Of a DNA stretch of 59,985 bases, positions 1 to 7,740 are shown one piece after another (position 1 is the stretch's first letter; the number at the start of each line of letters is the position of its first letter). The position numbers and the translations under genes were made by a program. A model generated the notes under the pieces. The model worked only from the letters and a program-made list of their open reading frames with translations, searched no databases and was not told the DNA's origin. This DNA comes from Hellea sp964472905 (GTDB lineage: Bacteria; Pseudomonadota; Alphaproteobacteria; Caulobacterales; Maricaulaceae), in the NCBI GenBank assembly GCA_964472905.1, contig CAYYMI010000007.1, forward strand, positions 1-59,985, read 5' to 3'.

Positions 1-1032
1 AATACGCACAGAGGCCGAGCGGTTACGGCTTGAATAAGCGAGCATAACAGGCGCTTCGAAGCCCGGGACCAAACGCTTATAAGAATTTGTTGAGGCGTTA
101 GAGAACGCGTTAATCGCTTTGGAGTGCTTAATGATGCCGCCAATATAGTGGAGGCAAGATTTAGACAGGCCAGCATATTCGTCACCTGCAAAAGTTGGCT
201 TGCCATCTTTCCAGATTGACATGTGAACATGCATGCCTGTGCCGTTATCATTCCACATCGGCTTGGGCATAAATGTTGCCGTTTTACCGTAGGCGTGGGC
301 GACATTATGGACGATATATTTATAGAGCTGCATATTATCAGCCATATTTAGAAGTGTGTTAAACTTCATGCCGAGCTCGTGTTGAGCCGGAGCCACTTCA
401 TGGTGATGCTTTTCAGGGGCAAGGCCTAGCTCGTCCATAACAGAGAGCATTTCAGAGCGCATGTCTTGGAGACTATCAACTGGCGGGACAGGGAAATAAC
501 CTCCCTTTGGTCCAGGACGGTGACCCATATTTCCGCCTTGATACATCGTGCCTGTATTCGACGGGAGTTCTGTACTGTCGATTTCATACCCTGTCTTATG
601 TGTGTCTGTATCCCAGCGCACATCATCAAAGACAAAGAATTCAGCTTCCGGTCCAAAGAACACATCATCGCCAACTTTAGCGCCGCGCATATAGGCTTCA
701 GCGGCTTTGGCTGTTCCGCGTGGGTCACGGTTATAGGCTTCACCTGTATCAGGTTCTAAAACGTCACAGAAGACTGAGAGTGTATCTTGCTGATAAAATG
801 GGTCCATTTTAACTGTCGATGGATCTGGTAATAAAACCATGTCAGACTCGTTAATGTCTTTCCAGCCAGAGATTGATGATCCGTCAAACATGGTTCCATC
901 TTTGAACAGGTCTTTATCGACCATGTCGGAGTGGAAGGTTACGTGCTGCATTTTCCCTTTGGGGTCTGTGAAGCGTAGATCGAGGAATTTGATATCCTCG
1001 TCCTTCATTTTTTTGAGTATTTTATCTGACAT
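1..1032 (-). CDS. glnA: Glutamine synthetase type I, 5' part only (C-terminus outside window)
   Basis: Makes glutamine from glutamate, ammonia and ATP in the cytoplasm. The 344 codons present begin MSDKILKKMKDEDIKF and include the MFDGSSISGW segment, the KHHHEVAPAQHE active-site segment and HVHMSIW, all typical of bacterial GSI. The gene leaves the window at base 1, so roughly the last quarter is missing, including the region where the adenylylated tyrosine would lie. It follows glnB on the same strand after a 51-base gap, the usual alphaproteobacterial glnB-glnA operon, so PII signalling and glutamine synthesis are probably co-transcribed. The start ATG at 1032 is the natural family start. 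Confidence 0.96.
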   Translation of the reverse strand, partial: MSDKILKKMKDEDIKFLDLRFTDPKGKMQHVTFHSDMVDKDLFKDGTMFDGSSISGWKDINESDMVLLPDPSTVKMDPFYQQDTLSVFCDVLEPDTGEAYNRDPRGTAKAAEAYMRGAKVGDDVFFGPEAEFFVFDDVRWDTDTHKTGYEIDSTELPSNTGTMYQGGNMGHRPGPKGGYFPVPPVDSLQDMRSEMLSVMDELGLAPEKHHHEVAPAQHELGMKFNTLLNMADNMQLYKYIVHNVAHAYGKTATFMPKPMWNDNGTGMHVHMSIWKDGKPTFAGDEYAGLSKSCLHYIGGIIKHSKAINAFSNASTNSYKRLVPGFEAPVMLAYSSRNRSASVRI

Positions 1033-1083
1033 TATTTTGTCCTTTCCCTAATAATCTGTGTTTTAGTTTGTGTGTTTATGCTC

Positions 1084-1422
1084 TTAAAGCGCAGCGTCGC
1101 CAGATTCGCCAGTCCGAATTCTAATCGCTTGTGATACATCTGAGACGAAAATTTTACCATCACCAATTTTACCTGTTTTGGCAGCTGTCTGGATAGCCTC
1201 CAAAGCGCCTTCAACTTGGTCATCAGCGACGACCAATTCAAGCTTAAGCTTAGGGAGGAAATCAACAACATATTCCGCGCCGCGGTAAAGTTCTGTATGG
1301 CCTTTTTGACGTCCAAATCCTTTGGCTTCGATAACAGTCATACCTTGTAGGCCGACCCCTTGAAGGGCTTCTTTCACTTCGTCGAGTTTGAAAGGTTTGA
1401 TTATGGCTTCGATTTTTTTCAT
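1084..1422 (-). CDS. glnB: Nitrogen regulatory protein PII (GlnB)
   Basis: Trimeric PII signal protein that senses 2-oxoglutarate, ATP/ADP and, through uridylylation, glutamine; it controls GlnE/NtrB and glutamine synthetase. The 112-aa product begins MKKIEAIIKPFKLDEVK and carries the T-loop with Tyr51 in YRGAEYVVDF, the uridylylation site, and the C-terminal signature region (GDGKIFVSDV). An upstream in-frame ATG at 1455 exists, but the ATG at 1422 is preceded at 8 bases by AGGAGA and matches the family length exactly, so it is preferred. First gene of the glnB-glnA operon. Confidence 0.96.
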   Translation of the reverse strand: MKKIEAIIKPFKLDEVKEALQGVGLQGMTVIEAKGFGRQKGHTELYRGAEYVVDFLPKLKLELVVADDQVEGALEAIQTAAKTGKIGDGKIFVSDVSQAIRIRTGESGDAAL

Positions 1423-1701
1423 CGTGTGTCTCCTGCGCGTTAAATTTGATTTCAAAATGTTTTATGGAAGACCAAGAGTCGAGAGAGGCTGAGCAAGTCT
1501 TTGAGGATAGGAAAATATCAGCTAAAAATTGCACCTTTTTTGGACTCTCTGAAGGGGGCGTGCCTTTTTTTTGGGCGTTTTTAAATGTCAGCTCTATGGA
1601 AATAGATTATGTTTTGCTATCCCCTCTTGATATTAAGCGTTAAACACGCCTCGATTCAGGAAATTCACTTCGTAAAACAGCTAAGAAAGATCGAGTAAGT
1701 A

Positions 1702-3996
1702 ATGCCTAAACTGGAAGTTAGACCCCCGAAAAAGACCTATATTACAGATCAACAGGCGCTAGATTTTCATGCGAAACCTGTTCCTGGGAAATTAGCTCTT
1801 CAGCCTACGAAACCCATGGCAACACAGCGGGATTTATCCTTGGCTTATTCGCCTGGCGTGGCTGTTCCCGTTGAAGAAATCGCCAAAGATCCTGATTTGG
1901 CTTATGATTATACGTCTAAGGGTAATATGGTCGCGGTTATTTCCAACGGCACGGCCATTTTGGGACTTGGTAACCTTGGCGCCATGGCGTCAAAACCTGT
2001 GATGGAAGGAAAATCTGTTCTTTTCAAACGCTTTGCCGATATTGATAGTTTTGATATCGAAGTTGAAGAAGAAGAGGCGCAGGCTTTCATTGAATGCGTC
2101 AAGCGTTTTGGCAATACCTTTGGGGGCATTAATCTCGAGGATATTGGCTCGCCAGAGTGTTTTATTATCGAGCAAGAATTACGGGATTACTTGGATATTC
2201 CGGTTTTCCATGATGATCAGCATGGGACAGCCATCATAGCCACGGCGGGTCTCATCAATGCCGCGCATCTGACAGGCCGAAAATTTGAGGATATGAAAGT
2301 CGTTCTATCAGGCGCAGGAGCCGCAGGATTGTCTGTCCTTGGCCTTATCAAGAGCCTCGGCGTTAAGAAAGAAAATGCCATCGTTCTGGATAGTAAGGGT
2401 GTCGTTTATGAGGGCCGCAAAGAATATATGGATCAATGGAAGGCGCCTCATGCTGTTAAAACGGACATGCGAACGTTAAGCGAAGCGATGAAAGGCGCGG
2501 ATGTCTTTTTAGGCCTCTCCGTGGCTGGTATCGTTAGTCAGGACATGATCAAATCCATGGCCAAAAACCCGATTATTTTTGCGATGGCTAATCCTGATCC
2601 CGAAATTACGCCTGAAGAAATCAAAGAGGTTCGCAATGATGCAATCATAGCAACTGGTCGCTCTGACTATCCCAATCAAGTCAATAATGTGTTGGGTTTT
2701 CCTTATATTTTCCGGGGCGCGCTGGATGTACGCGCTCGCAACGTCAATGAAGAAATGAAACTCGCCTGCGCCCACGCCCTTGCGGATTTGGCGCGCCAGG
2801 ATGTGCCCGAAGAAGTCGCGGCAGCCTATCATGGTAAGCGGCCTAAATATGGCCCGGATTATATTATCCCAGCCCCCTTTGATCCGCGCTTAATTTCTGA
2901 AATTCCGCCCTATGTTGCCCAAGCGGCGATGGATACAGGCGTTGCCCGTAAGCCTATTGAGGATATGGAAGCCTATAAAAAATCTCTGGCCCAACGTCAG
3001 GACCCGACAGCGGCTATCTTGCAAGGCATTTCATCATCAGTCGTTGAAAACCCGAAAACGATTGTCTTTGCCGAAGGGGAAGAGCCAGCGGTTATTCGCG
3101 CGGCCCAAGCCTTTCAGCAACGCGGCCTTGGCAAGGCGATTTTGGTGGGCCGTGAAAAACCCATTTATGACAATATGAAATTACTAGGCGTCGAAAAGCC
3201 AGAAAATTTCACAATTTTGAATGCTCGTCTTTTTGACCGCAATGCTGAATTTACGGAATATCTCTACTCCCGTATGCAGCGTCGGGGCTTTCTGCGTCGC
3301 GATGCCCAGCGCCTCGTCAATAATGACCGGAATGTTTTCTCGGCCTTGATGTTGCATCACGGCTTGGCTGACGGGATGGTCACAGGGGTCACGCGGAGCT
3401 ATGACATCGCGCTGCGGGACGTACGCCTTGTTCTTAATCACCGCGAAGACGAACGCACTATGGGTGTTTCAGTTGTGGTGAACAAAAACCGGACTCTCTT
3501 TATTTCCGATACAAACATCACTGAGCTTCCATCGGCAGAAGACCTTGCTGATATTGCTGTGACTACGGCTGGGTTTACGAGACAATTTGGTTTTGAGCCC
3601 CGGGTTGCCTTTTTATCCTACTCCACATTTGGTAATCCCGTTGGTGAGCGTATGGAAAAGGTTCGCCGCGCTGTTGAAATTCTTGATGCGCGCGAAACAG
3701 ATTTTGAATATGAGGGCGATATCGCCGCTGATGTCGCGCTCGATCCACTCCACACTTTGACATATCCCTTTTCACGTCTGACGGGGGCCGCTAATGTTTT
3801 GATTATGCCAGCGATTCATTCTGCCTCTATATCGACAAAGCTGCTCGACACGGTTGGCGGCGCGACGGTATTGGGACCCTTTCTGACAGGCCTAGCCAAA
3901 CCTGTGCAAATCTGTTCACTTGGCGCAACGGCGTCTGAGATTGTACAAATGGCGACATTAGCAGCCTTTGCGCCTTCGCACCGAGACGAAGATTAG
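1702..3996 (+). CDS. maeB: NADP-dependent malic enzyme fused to a phosphotransacetylase-like domain
   Basis: Oxidative decarboxylation of malate to pyruvate with NADPH formation. At 764 aa it has the full MaeB length. The N-terminal malic domain shows SLAYSPGVAVPVEEIA and GLGNLGAMASKPVMEGK; the central part has VFHDDQHGTAI near residue 170 and the NAD(P)-binding GAGAAG. From about residue 438 the phosphate acetyl/butyryl transferase-like domain follows (IVFAEGEEPAVIRAAQ); in this family it is usually regulatory and not catalytic. The gene stands divergent from glnB, with 279 bases between them. The MATE gene follows after 21 bases. Confidence 0.94.
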   Translation: MPKLEVRPPKKTYITDQQALDFHAKPVPGKLALQPTKPMATQRDLSLAYSPGVAVPVEEIAKDPDLAYDYTSKGNMVAVISNGTAILGLGNLGAMASKPVMEGKSVLFKRFADIDSFDIEVEEEEAQAFIECVKRFGNTFGGINLEDIGSPECFIIEQELRDYLDIPVFHDDQHGTAIIATAGLINAAHLTGRKFEDMKVVLSGAGAAGLSVLGLIKSLGVKKENAIVLDSKGVVYEGRKEYMDQWKAPHAVKTDMRTLSEAMKGADVFLGLSVAGIVSQDMIKSMAKNPIIFAMANPDPEITPEEIKEVRNDAIIATGRSDYPNQVNNVLGFPYIFRGALDVRARNVNEEMKLACAHALADLARQDVPEEVAAAYHGKRPKYGPDYIIPAPFDPRLISEIPPYVAQAAMDTGVARKPIEDMEAYKKSLAQRQDPTAAILQGISSSVVENPKTIVFAEGEEPAVIRAAQAFQQRGLGKAILVGREKPIYDNMKLLGVEKPENFTILNARLFDRNAEFTEYLYSRMQRRGFLRRDAQRLVNNDRNVFSALMLHHGLADGMVTGVTRSYDIALRDVRLVLNHREDERTMGVSVVVNKNRTLFISDTNITELPSAEDLADIAVTTAGFTRQFGFEPRVAFLSYSTFGNPVGERMEKVRRAVEILDARETDFEYEGDIAADVALDPLHTLTYPFSRLTGAANVLIMPAIHSASISTKLLDTVGGATVLGPFLTGLAKPVQICSLGATASEIVQMATLAAFAPSHRDED

Positions 3997-4017
3997 TGAG
4001 ACGAAGATCGGAATATT

Positions 4018-5391
4018 TTGGGCGCTAAGGTTGATCTGACAGAAGGGAAAGTGTCCGGCCATGTCCTTCGCATGTTGGGGCCCTTTTCGATTGCCGTTAT
4101 TGCGATGATTTCTACGGGCATTGTTGATACAATTTACCTTGGACGCCTCACGGATGAGCTAAGGCCCAATTTAGGCGTTATGGCTCTGGCTGCGATTGGT
4201 TTTGCTTTTCCGCTCACCTTTCTCGGCAATAGTGCCAATATTGGCCTTGGGGCAGGCACCTTATCGGCTGTTTCCCGCGCCTTAGGGCAAGGCGATATAG
4301 AGCGCTCTCGGCGCCACGGCGCAGCGGCGATATTAATGGCTTTAACCGTGATGACCGGCTTGGTGACATTGATGCTCGTGGCTCTACCTCATGTTTTGAC
4401 CCTGATGGGCGCCGAAGGCGAGATTAAACGCATGGCAACCCAATATGCGATCATCTCTTTCCCCGGACTTGTGATTGTCTCTGTGGCATCAATGAGTAAT
4501 AATATCTTGCGCGCTGGCGGGGAGGCCGCCTTACCAAGTTCTATCATGATTATCGGCGCCGTTATAAATATTATCTTGGACCCTTTTCTTATTTTTGGTT
4601 GGGGCCCGTTTCCGAGACTGGAAATTCAAGGGGCGGCTTTGGCCACATTAATAGGCAATATATTCGGGGCAATTTTTGGATTTTCGGTCGTGATGTTCCA
4701 CCGCAAAGCCATTTCATTTACAGAAATGACATTGGGGTCAATAAAGCGGGCCTGGAAAGTGATTGGCAGCGTCGGCCTGCCTGCTGCGGGAACGAATATT
4801 ATTGTGCCGCTTTCAACGGCTTTAGCTGTCACTATTATTGCGCGGTCTTTGACAACGATTGATGTCGCGGCCTTCACAGTCGCCAGTCGCGCCGAGCTTA
4901 TATCTGTGGGTATGCTTTATGCGCTCTCGGCTTGTATCGGGGCGATCACAGGACAAAATGGCGGGGCAGGATTAACGGACCGCGTAAGGGCGGCCTTTAA
5001 GTTTTGCTATTGGATTTGTATTATCTGGGGCACATTTATGGCCGTCATCCTTGCGCTATTTGCACCGCAAATCGCTGGCGTCTTTTCAACGGACGCTCAA
5101 GTTGTCTCTAAAACTATTCCTTATTTTTATATCGTTCCGATTACGATATTCGCTTATGGATTTGTCTTTATCAGCGCCGCAGGGTTGAACGCATTGGGCC
5201 GGCCGATTTACGGCCTTATCTATACGATTATCAGATCACTCCTATTATATGTGGGTTTGATATTTATTGGTGTTCAAATGGACGGATTACGCGGGGCATT
5301 TTTCGGGATGGCCGCCGCGAATATTATCTCAGGCCTCATCGCAGCTGGCTGGTCTTTAACAAAGGTGCCGATGAGCGCCAAAAAGAGTTGA
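4018..5391 (+). CDS. MATE family multidrug efflux transporter
   Basis: Inner-membrane Na+ or H+ coupled exporter of the MATE/MOP family, 457 aa with about 12 hydrophobic segments. The N-terminus (DLTEGKVSGHVLRMLGPFSIAV) resembles the conserved start of MATE proteins, and GLGAGTLSAVSRALGQGD fits the TM2-TM3 region. The reading frame opens with TTG at 4018; an in-frame stop lies just upstream, so either this TTG or the later Met19 is the start. TTG is preferred because residues 6-18 look like family sequence. It lies 21 bases after maeB and is probably co-transcribed. Substrate cannot be told from sequence. Confidence 0.9.
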   Translation: MGAKVDLTEGKVSGHVLRMLGPFSIAVIAMISTGIVDTIYLGRLTDELRPNLGVMALAAIGFAFPLTFLGNSANIGLGAGTLSAVSRALGQGDIERSRRHGAAAILMALTVMTGLVTLMLVALPHVLTLMGAEGEIKRMATQYAIISFPGLVIVSVASMSNNILRAGGEAALPSSIMIIGAVINIILDPFLIFGWGPFPRLEIQGAALATLIGNIFGAIFGFSVVMFHRKAISFTEMTLGSIKRAWKVIGSVGLPAAGTNIIVPLSTALAVTIIARSLTTIDVAAFTVASRAELISVGMLYALSACIGAITGQNGGAGLTDRVRAAFKFCYWICIIWGTFMAVILALFAPQIAGVFSTDAQVVSKTIPYFYIVPITIFAYGFVFISAAGLNALGRPIYGLIYTIIRSLLLYVGLIFIGVQMDGLRGAFFGMAAANIISGLIAAGWSLTKVPMSAKKS

Positions 5392-5455
5392 CGAAGCGCC
5401 TGAATATTGGCAAACGCCCCGCACCAATCCTTACGAAGAGTAAGTTCATATCTGT

Positions 5456-5540
5456 GCGGGTGTGGTGGAATTGGTAGACACGCTAGATTTAGGTTCTAGT
5501 GCCGCGAGGCGTGAAGGTTCAAGTCCTTTCACCCGTACCA
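5456..5540 (+). tRNA. tRNA-Leu (anticodon TAG), CCA encoded
   Basis: Acceptor arms GCGGGTG and CACCCGT pair over 7 bp and are followed by discriminator A and an encoded CCA. The anticodon stem CTAGA/TCTAG encloses the loop TTTAGGT, giving anticodon TAG (reads CUA). The D-loop (GGTAGA), the variable arm and the T-arm (GGTTCAAGTCC) are all recognisable, and the long variable arm suits a class II leucine tRNA. Total 85 bases with CCA. Confidence 0.97.
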
Positions 5541-5561
5541 CTTTTCGATCGATGATCTAAA

Positions 5562-5583
5562 TTTTGCATATATAATTGCAAAA
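5562..5583. repeat. Inverted repeat TTTTGCA-N8-TGCAAAA in the AT-rich gap after tRNA-Leu
   Basis: A perfect 7-bp dyad with an 8-base AT spacer lies 21 bases after the tRNA. There is no T-run behind it, so it is a poor intrinsic terminator; a protein-binding site is as likely. The rest of the gap to 5757 is AT-rich and shows no open frame of note. Confidence 0.4.
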
Positions 5584-5757
5584 CATTCATTTACATAAAA
5601 TTGAATAAATATTCATCATTCTTCTTAACGTCATAAAAACAGCGCTAGCCGTAAACTTAGAAGCCTATTCCTCATGACGAATTTGTGAGTGAATTTTATG
5701 TGACGTTAGGAATTTTAGGGCATAGGTCATAAGCATCGAAAAGTTGGAAAGAGTCTC

Positions 5758-6423
5758 ATGAGGACTGTGTTTAAATCTTTAAAAACGTGTGTCTTTATTC
5801 TGGGCTGTGCATTATCGGTCACTGCGTCAGCGCAAACGGCCTATGAGATGACGCCTGAAGACGAGGCGGTATTGCAAAATCAAGAAGCACTCACACATGT
5901 TTGGCGCGACAAGTCACGGCGCGATGGAGCGCTTGATGTCTTTGGCGCGATTGATATTCAGGCCTCTCCGTCCGTGATCTGGGATATTATGACCGATTGC
6001 ACGCGCGGCCATGAAATCGTCAAAGGCATGCGCTCTTGCGATGTTCTAGAGACATTGCCGAACAAAGCCTCTGATATCCGTCAGCAAGTTTTTGATATGG
6101 GGCCTTTTTTACCCAATGCTAAAACCCGATTTCAATCGGACTATGTCCCTTATAAAACAATTACTATTCGCCGTGTTGGCGGAGATTTAAAAATACAAGA
6201 CGCGATCTGGTCGATAGAGCCGCAAGATAATGGTTTAACGCGCGTGAGTTACCGCGCGACAATTTTATTAAAATTTCCTGTCCCCGGGGCCTTGATTAAA
6301 AATGCGACGCGAAAAGATACGCCGCAAATCATGCGCAATTTAAGACGCGTCGCGCAAGCTGATGCTCAAAAGCAATTTCACCTTGTTAAGGCGCCATCAG
6401 GTTCCATTGACGAAATGCCGTAA
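5758..6423 (+). CDS. Secreted SRPBCC/START-like (polyketide cyclase-type) protein
   Basis: A 221-aa protein with a clear signal peptide (hydrophobic CVFILGCALSVTA, cleavage after ASA about residue 25), so probably periplasmic. The mature part (ALDVFGAIDIQASPSVIWDIMTDCTRG..., FRSDYV-like strand region, TRVSYRATI) fits the SRPBCC helix-grip fold that binds hydrophobic ligands. No catalytic function can be assigned. Its stop codon overlaps the start of the following glycosyltransferase by one base (TAATG), which implies translational coupling. Confidence 0.8.
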   Translation: MRTVFKSLKTCVFILGCALSVTASAQTAYEMTPEDEAVLQNQEALTHVWRDKSRRDGALDVFGAIDIQASPSVIWDIMTDCTRGHEIVKGMRSCDVLETLPNKASDIRQQVFDMGPFLPNAKTRFQSDYVPYKTITIRRVGGDLKIQDAIWSIEPQDNGLTRVSYRATILLKFPVPGALIKNATRKDTPQIMRNLRRVAQADAQKQFHLVKAPSGSIDEMP

Positions 6424-7160
6424 TGGCAGCGCGGCGCATATCCGTAATTATACCGGCTTTGATGGCAAGCCCGTCTCTTGTAGCTTTGACCGAACAATTA
6501 CGCCGCGCCGATATTTTTGAAGTCCTTATTGTCAGTCCTCGTAAACCCTTAAATCTGCTAACGAATAAGATGAAATGCCTTGCAGCGAAAGCGGGCAGGG
6601 GCCCTCAAATTCAAGCTGGTCTTGAAGCCGCCCAAGGTGACATCATTTGGATATTGCATAGCGATAGCCAAATTCCCAACGGTGCAGTACCAAGCTTACG
6701 CGCTATTCTAAAACGTCCAAAGGTTAGCTTTGGCTGCTTTCATTTGGGGTTTGATAAATCAGAATTTTGGCTGCATTTATTTGCCGGGATGAGCCGTTTT
6801 GAAAGCGCTGTCTCGACCTTTGGGGATCAGGGCTTTTTCTTTAACCGAGATTTAGTATCTCAACTTCCCGACCTTGAGGATTATCCCTTGATGGAAGATG
6901 TTGTTATGCGGCGGGAGCTTTTGCGGCATGGCGGCGCTATTAAATCACCCTTGGTTATCAAGACAAGCTCTGCCCGGTTTGATCGTCTGGGCCCGCTGCG
7001 TACACAGGCAGAAAACGCGGGGTTTCTCTTGAAATTCTGGTGCGGCGTATCTCCGAGAAAACTCTATGAGCAATATTATGGCAAGCCCGCAAATATTGCG
7101 ACATCAACCCGTTCTTTACCACCTCTACCATCGTCCGTGAAAAACCCCGCGCTTCAGTAA
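6423..7160 (+). CDS. Glycosyltransferase, rSAM/selenodomain-associated transferase 2-like (GT2 fold)
   Basis: A 245-aa GT-A type protein. The sequence shows RISVIIPAL at the N-terminus, GRGPQIQAGLEAAQGDIIWILHSDSQIP (split here by position: about residues 59-86), GDQGFFFNRDLV and PLMEDVVMRREL, the order seen in the TIGR04283-type transferases. The usual DxD is HSDSQ here. A typical N-terminal acceptor-binding stretch is short, and PRKPLNLL stands where the nucleotide loop is expected, so activity is uncertain. It is translationally coupled to the SRPBCC gene upstream, which suggests a joint role on an envelope lipid or pigment; the substrate is unknown. Confidence 0.75.
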   Translation: MAARRISVIIPALMASPSLVALTEQLRRADIFEVLIVSPRKPLNLLTNKMKCLAAKAGRGPQIQAGLEAAQGDIIWILHSDSQIPNGAVPSLRAILKRPKVSFGCFHLGFDKSEFWLHLFAGMSRFESAVSTFGDQGFFFNRDLVSQLPDLEDYPLMEDVVMRRELLRHGGAIKSPLVIKTSSARFDRLGPLRTQAENAGFLLKFWCGVSPRKLYEQYYGKPANIATSTRSLPPLPSSVKNPALQ

Positions 7161-7186
7161 TGCTTTCCATTTTTTGAGAATTTATC

Positions 7187-7402
7187 ATGAGAACAATTAT
7201 GAAAAATATCCGTCGCCAACCCATGGTCCTTATTGCGGGCGTGATAATAGGAGTTGCATGTGTGAGTATTTATATAACCTATACTGCAAATGAGATGTCA
7301 GTTTTACTTATTCTGCAGTCGCTTTCCATGCTGGGGTTTGGCCTATATTTACTGAAAACAGGCGTGAACAAAGGGTGCAAGAACGAACCTGAAGTAAAAT
7401 AA
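7187..7402 (+). CDS. Small two-helix membrane protein, function unknown
   Basis: A 71-aa ORF with a basic N-terminus (MRTIMKNIRRQP), a hydrophobic segment about residues 13-30 and a second about 38-57, ending in a charged tail. This is the layout of a small inner-membrane protein with two helices. It lies 26 bases after the glycosyltransferase on the same strand. Met5 (7199) is an alternative start. I do not recognise a family; it could be a chance ORF, but the hydropathy pattern and operon position favour a gene. Confidence 0.5.
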   Translation: MRTIMKNIRRQPMVLIAGVIIGVACVSIYITYTANEMSVLLILQSLSMLGFGLYLLKTGVNKGCKNEPEVK

Positions 7403-7405
7403 CTT

Positions 7406-7440
7406 CAAAAAAATAGCCTCAAAGACGAAGTCCTTGAGGC
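7406..7440 (-). terminator. Intrinsic terminator of the adhesin gene
   Basis: Arms GCCTCAA and TTGAGGC (7416-7422, 7434-7440), with an inner GAC/GTC pairing around a GAA loop, make a strong hairpin. Read on the minus strand it is followed by a run of seven T (7407-7413). It lies 40 bases beyond the adhesin stop codon. Confidence 0.85.
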
Positions 7441-7479
7441 GTTTAGAGGGGCGTGATTTATCTCATTCGATAAACAATA

Positions 7480-7740
7480 TTAAAAGCCTTCGTAACGAAC
7501 CTGAACTTTGCCTGTCGACTGACCGCCGCCTGTTGCGAAACTGCCGCCCATGGCCCAGTTTTTATTGCCGCGAATAGCAATGGTTGCGCCGACGCCCGTA
7601 TCGCCGCCGTAAAACCCGACGCCGCCCGCGGCCGACCACTTCGCATTCGGGGAGAGGTACATATCGGGCAGGGAGGCGACGGCTGCCAGTCCTTGATTTA
7701 GGTCGCCTATAGCTGCTTCGTTCGAGAGGCCGAGCGCAAA
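7480..7740 (-). other. YadA-type C-terminal membrane anchor domain of the adhesin
   Basis: About the last 87 residues (RNFALGLSNEAAIGDLNQGL... KVQVRYEGF) match the trimeric autotransporter anchor: a short coiled coil, then four amphipathic beta strands per monomer that jointly form a 12-strand barrel, ending in an aromatic residue as outer-membrane proteins do. Confidence 0.8.

Noticed and set aside
1446..1643. 65-codon ORF between glnB and maeB
   Set aside because: No recognisable sequence, no good ribosome site, and it overlaps the expected promoter region of glnB.
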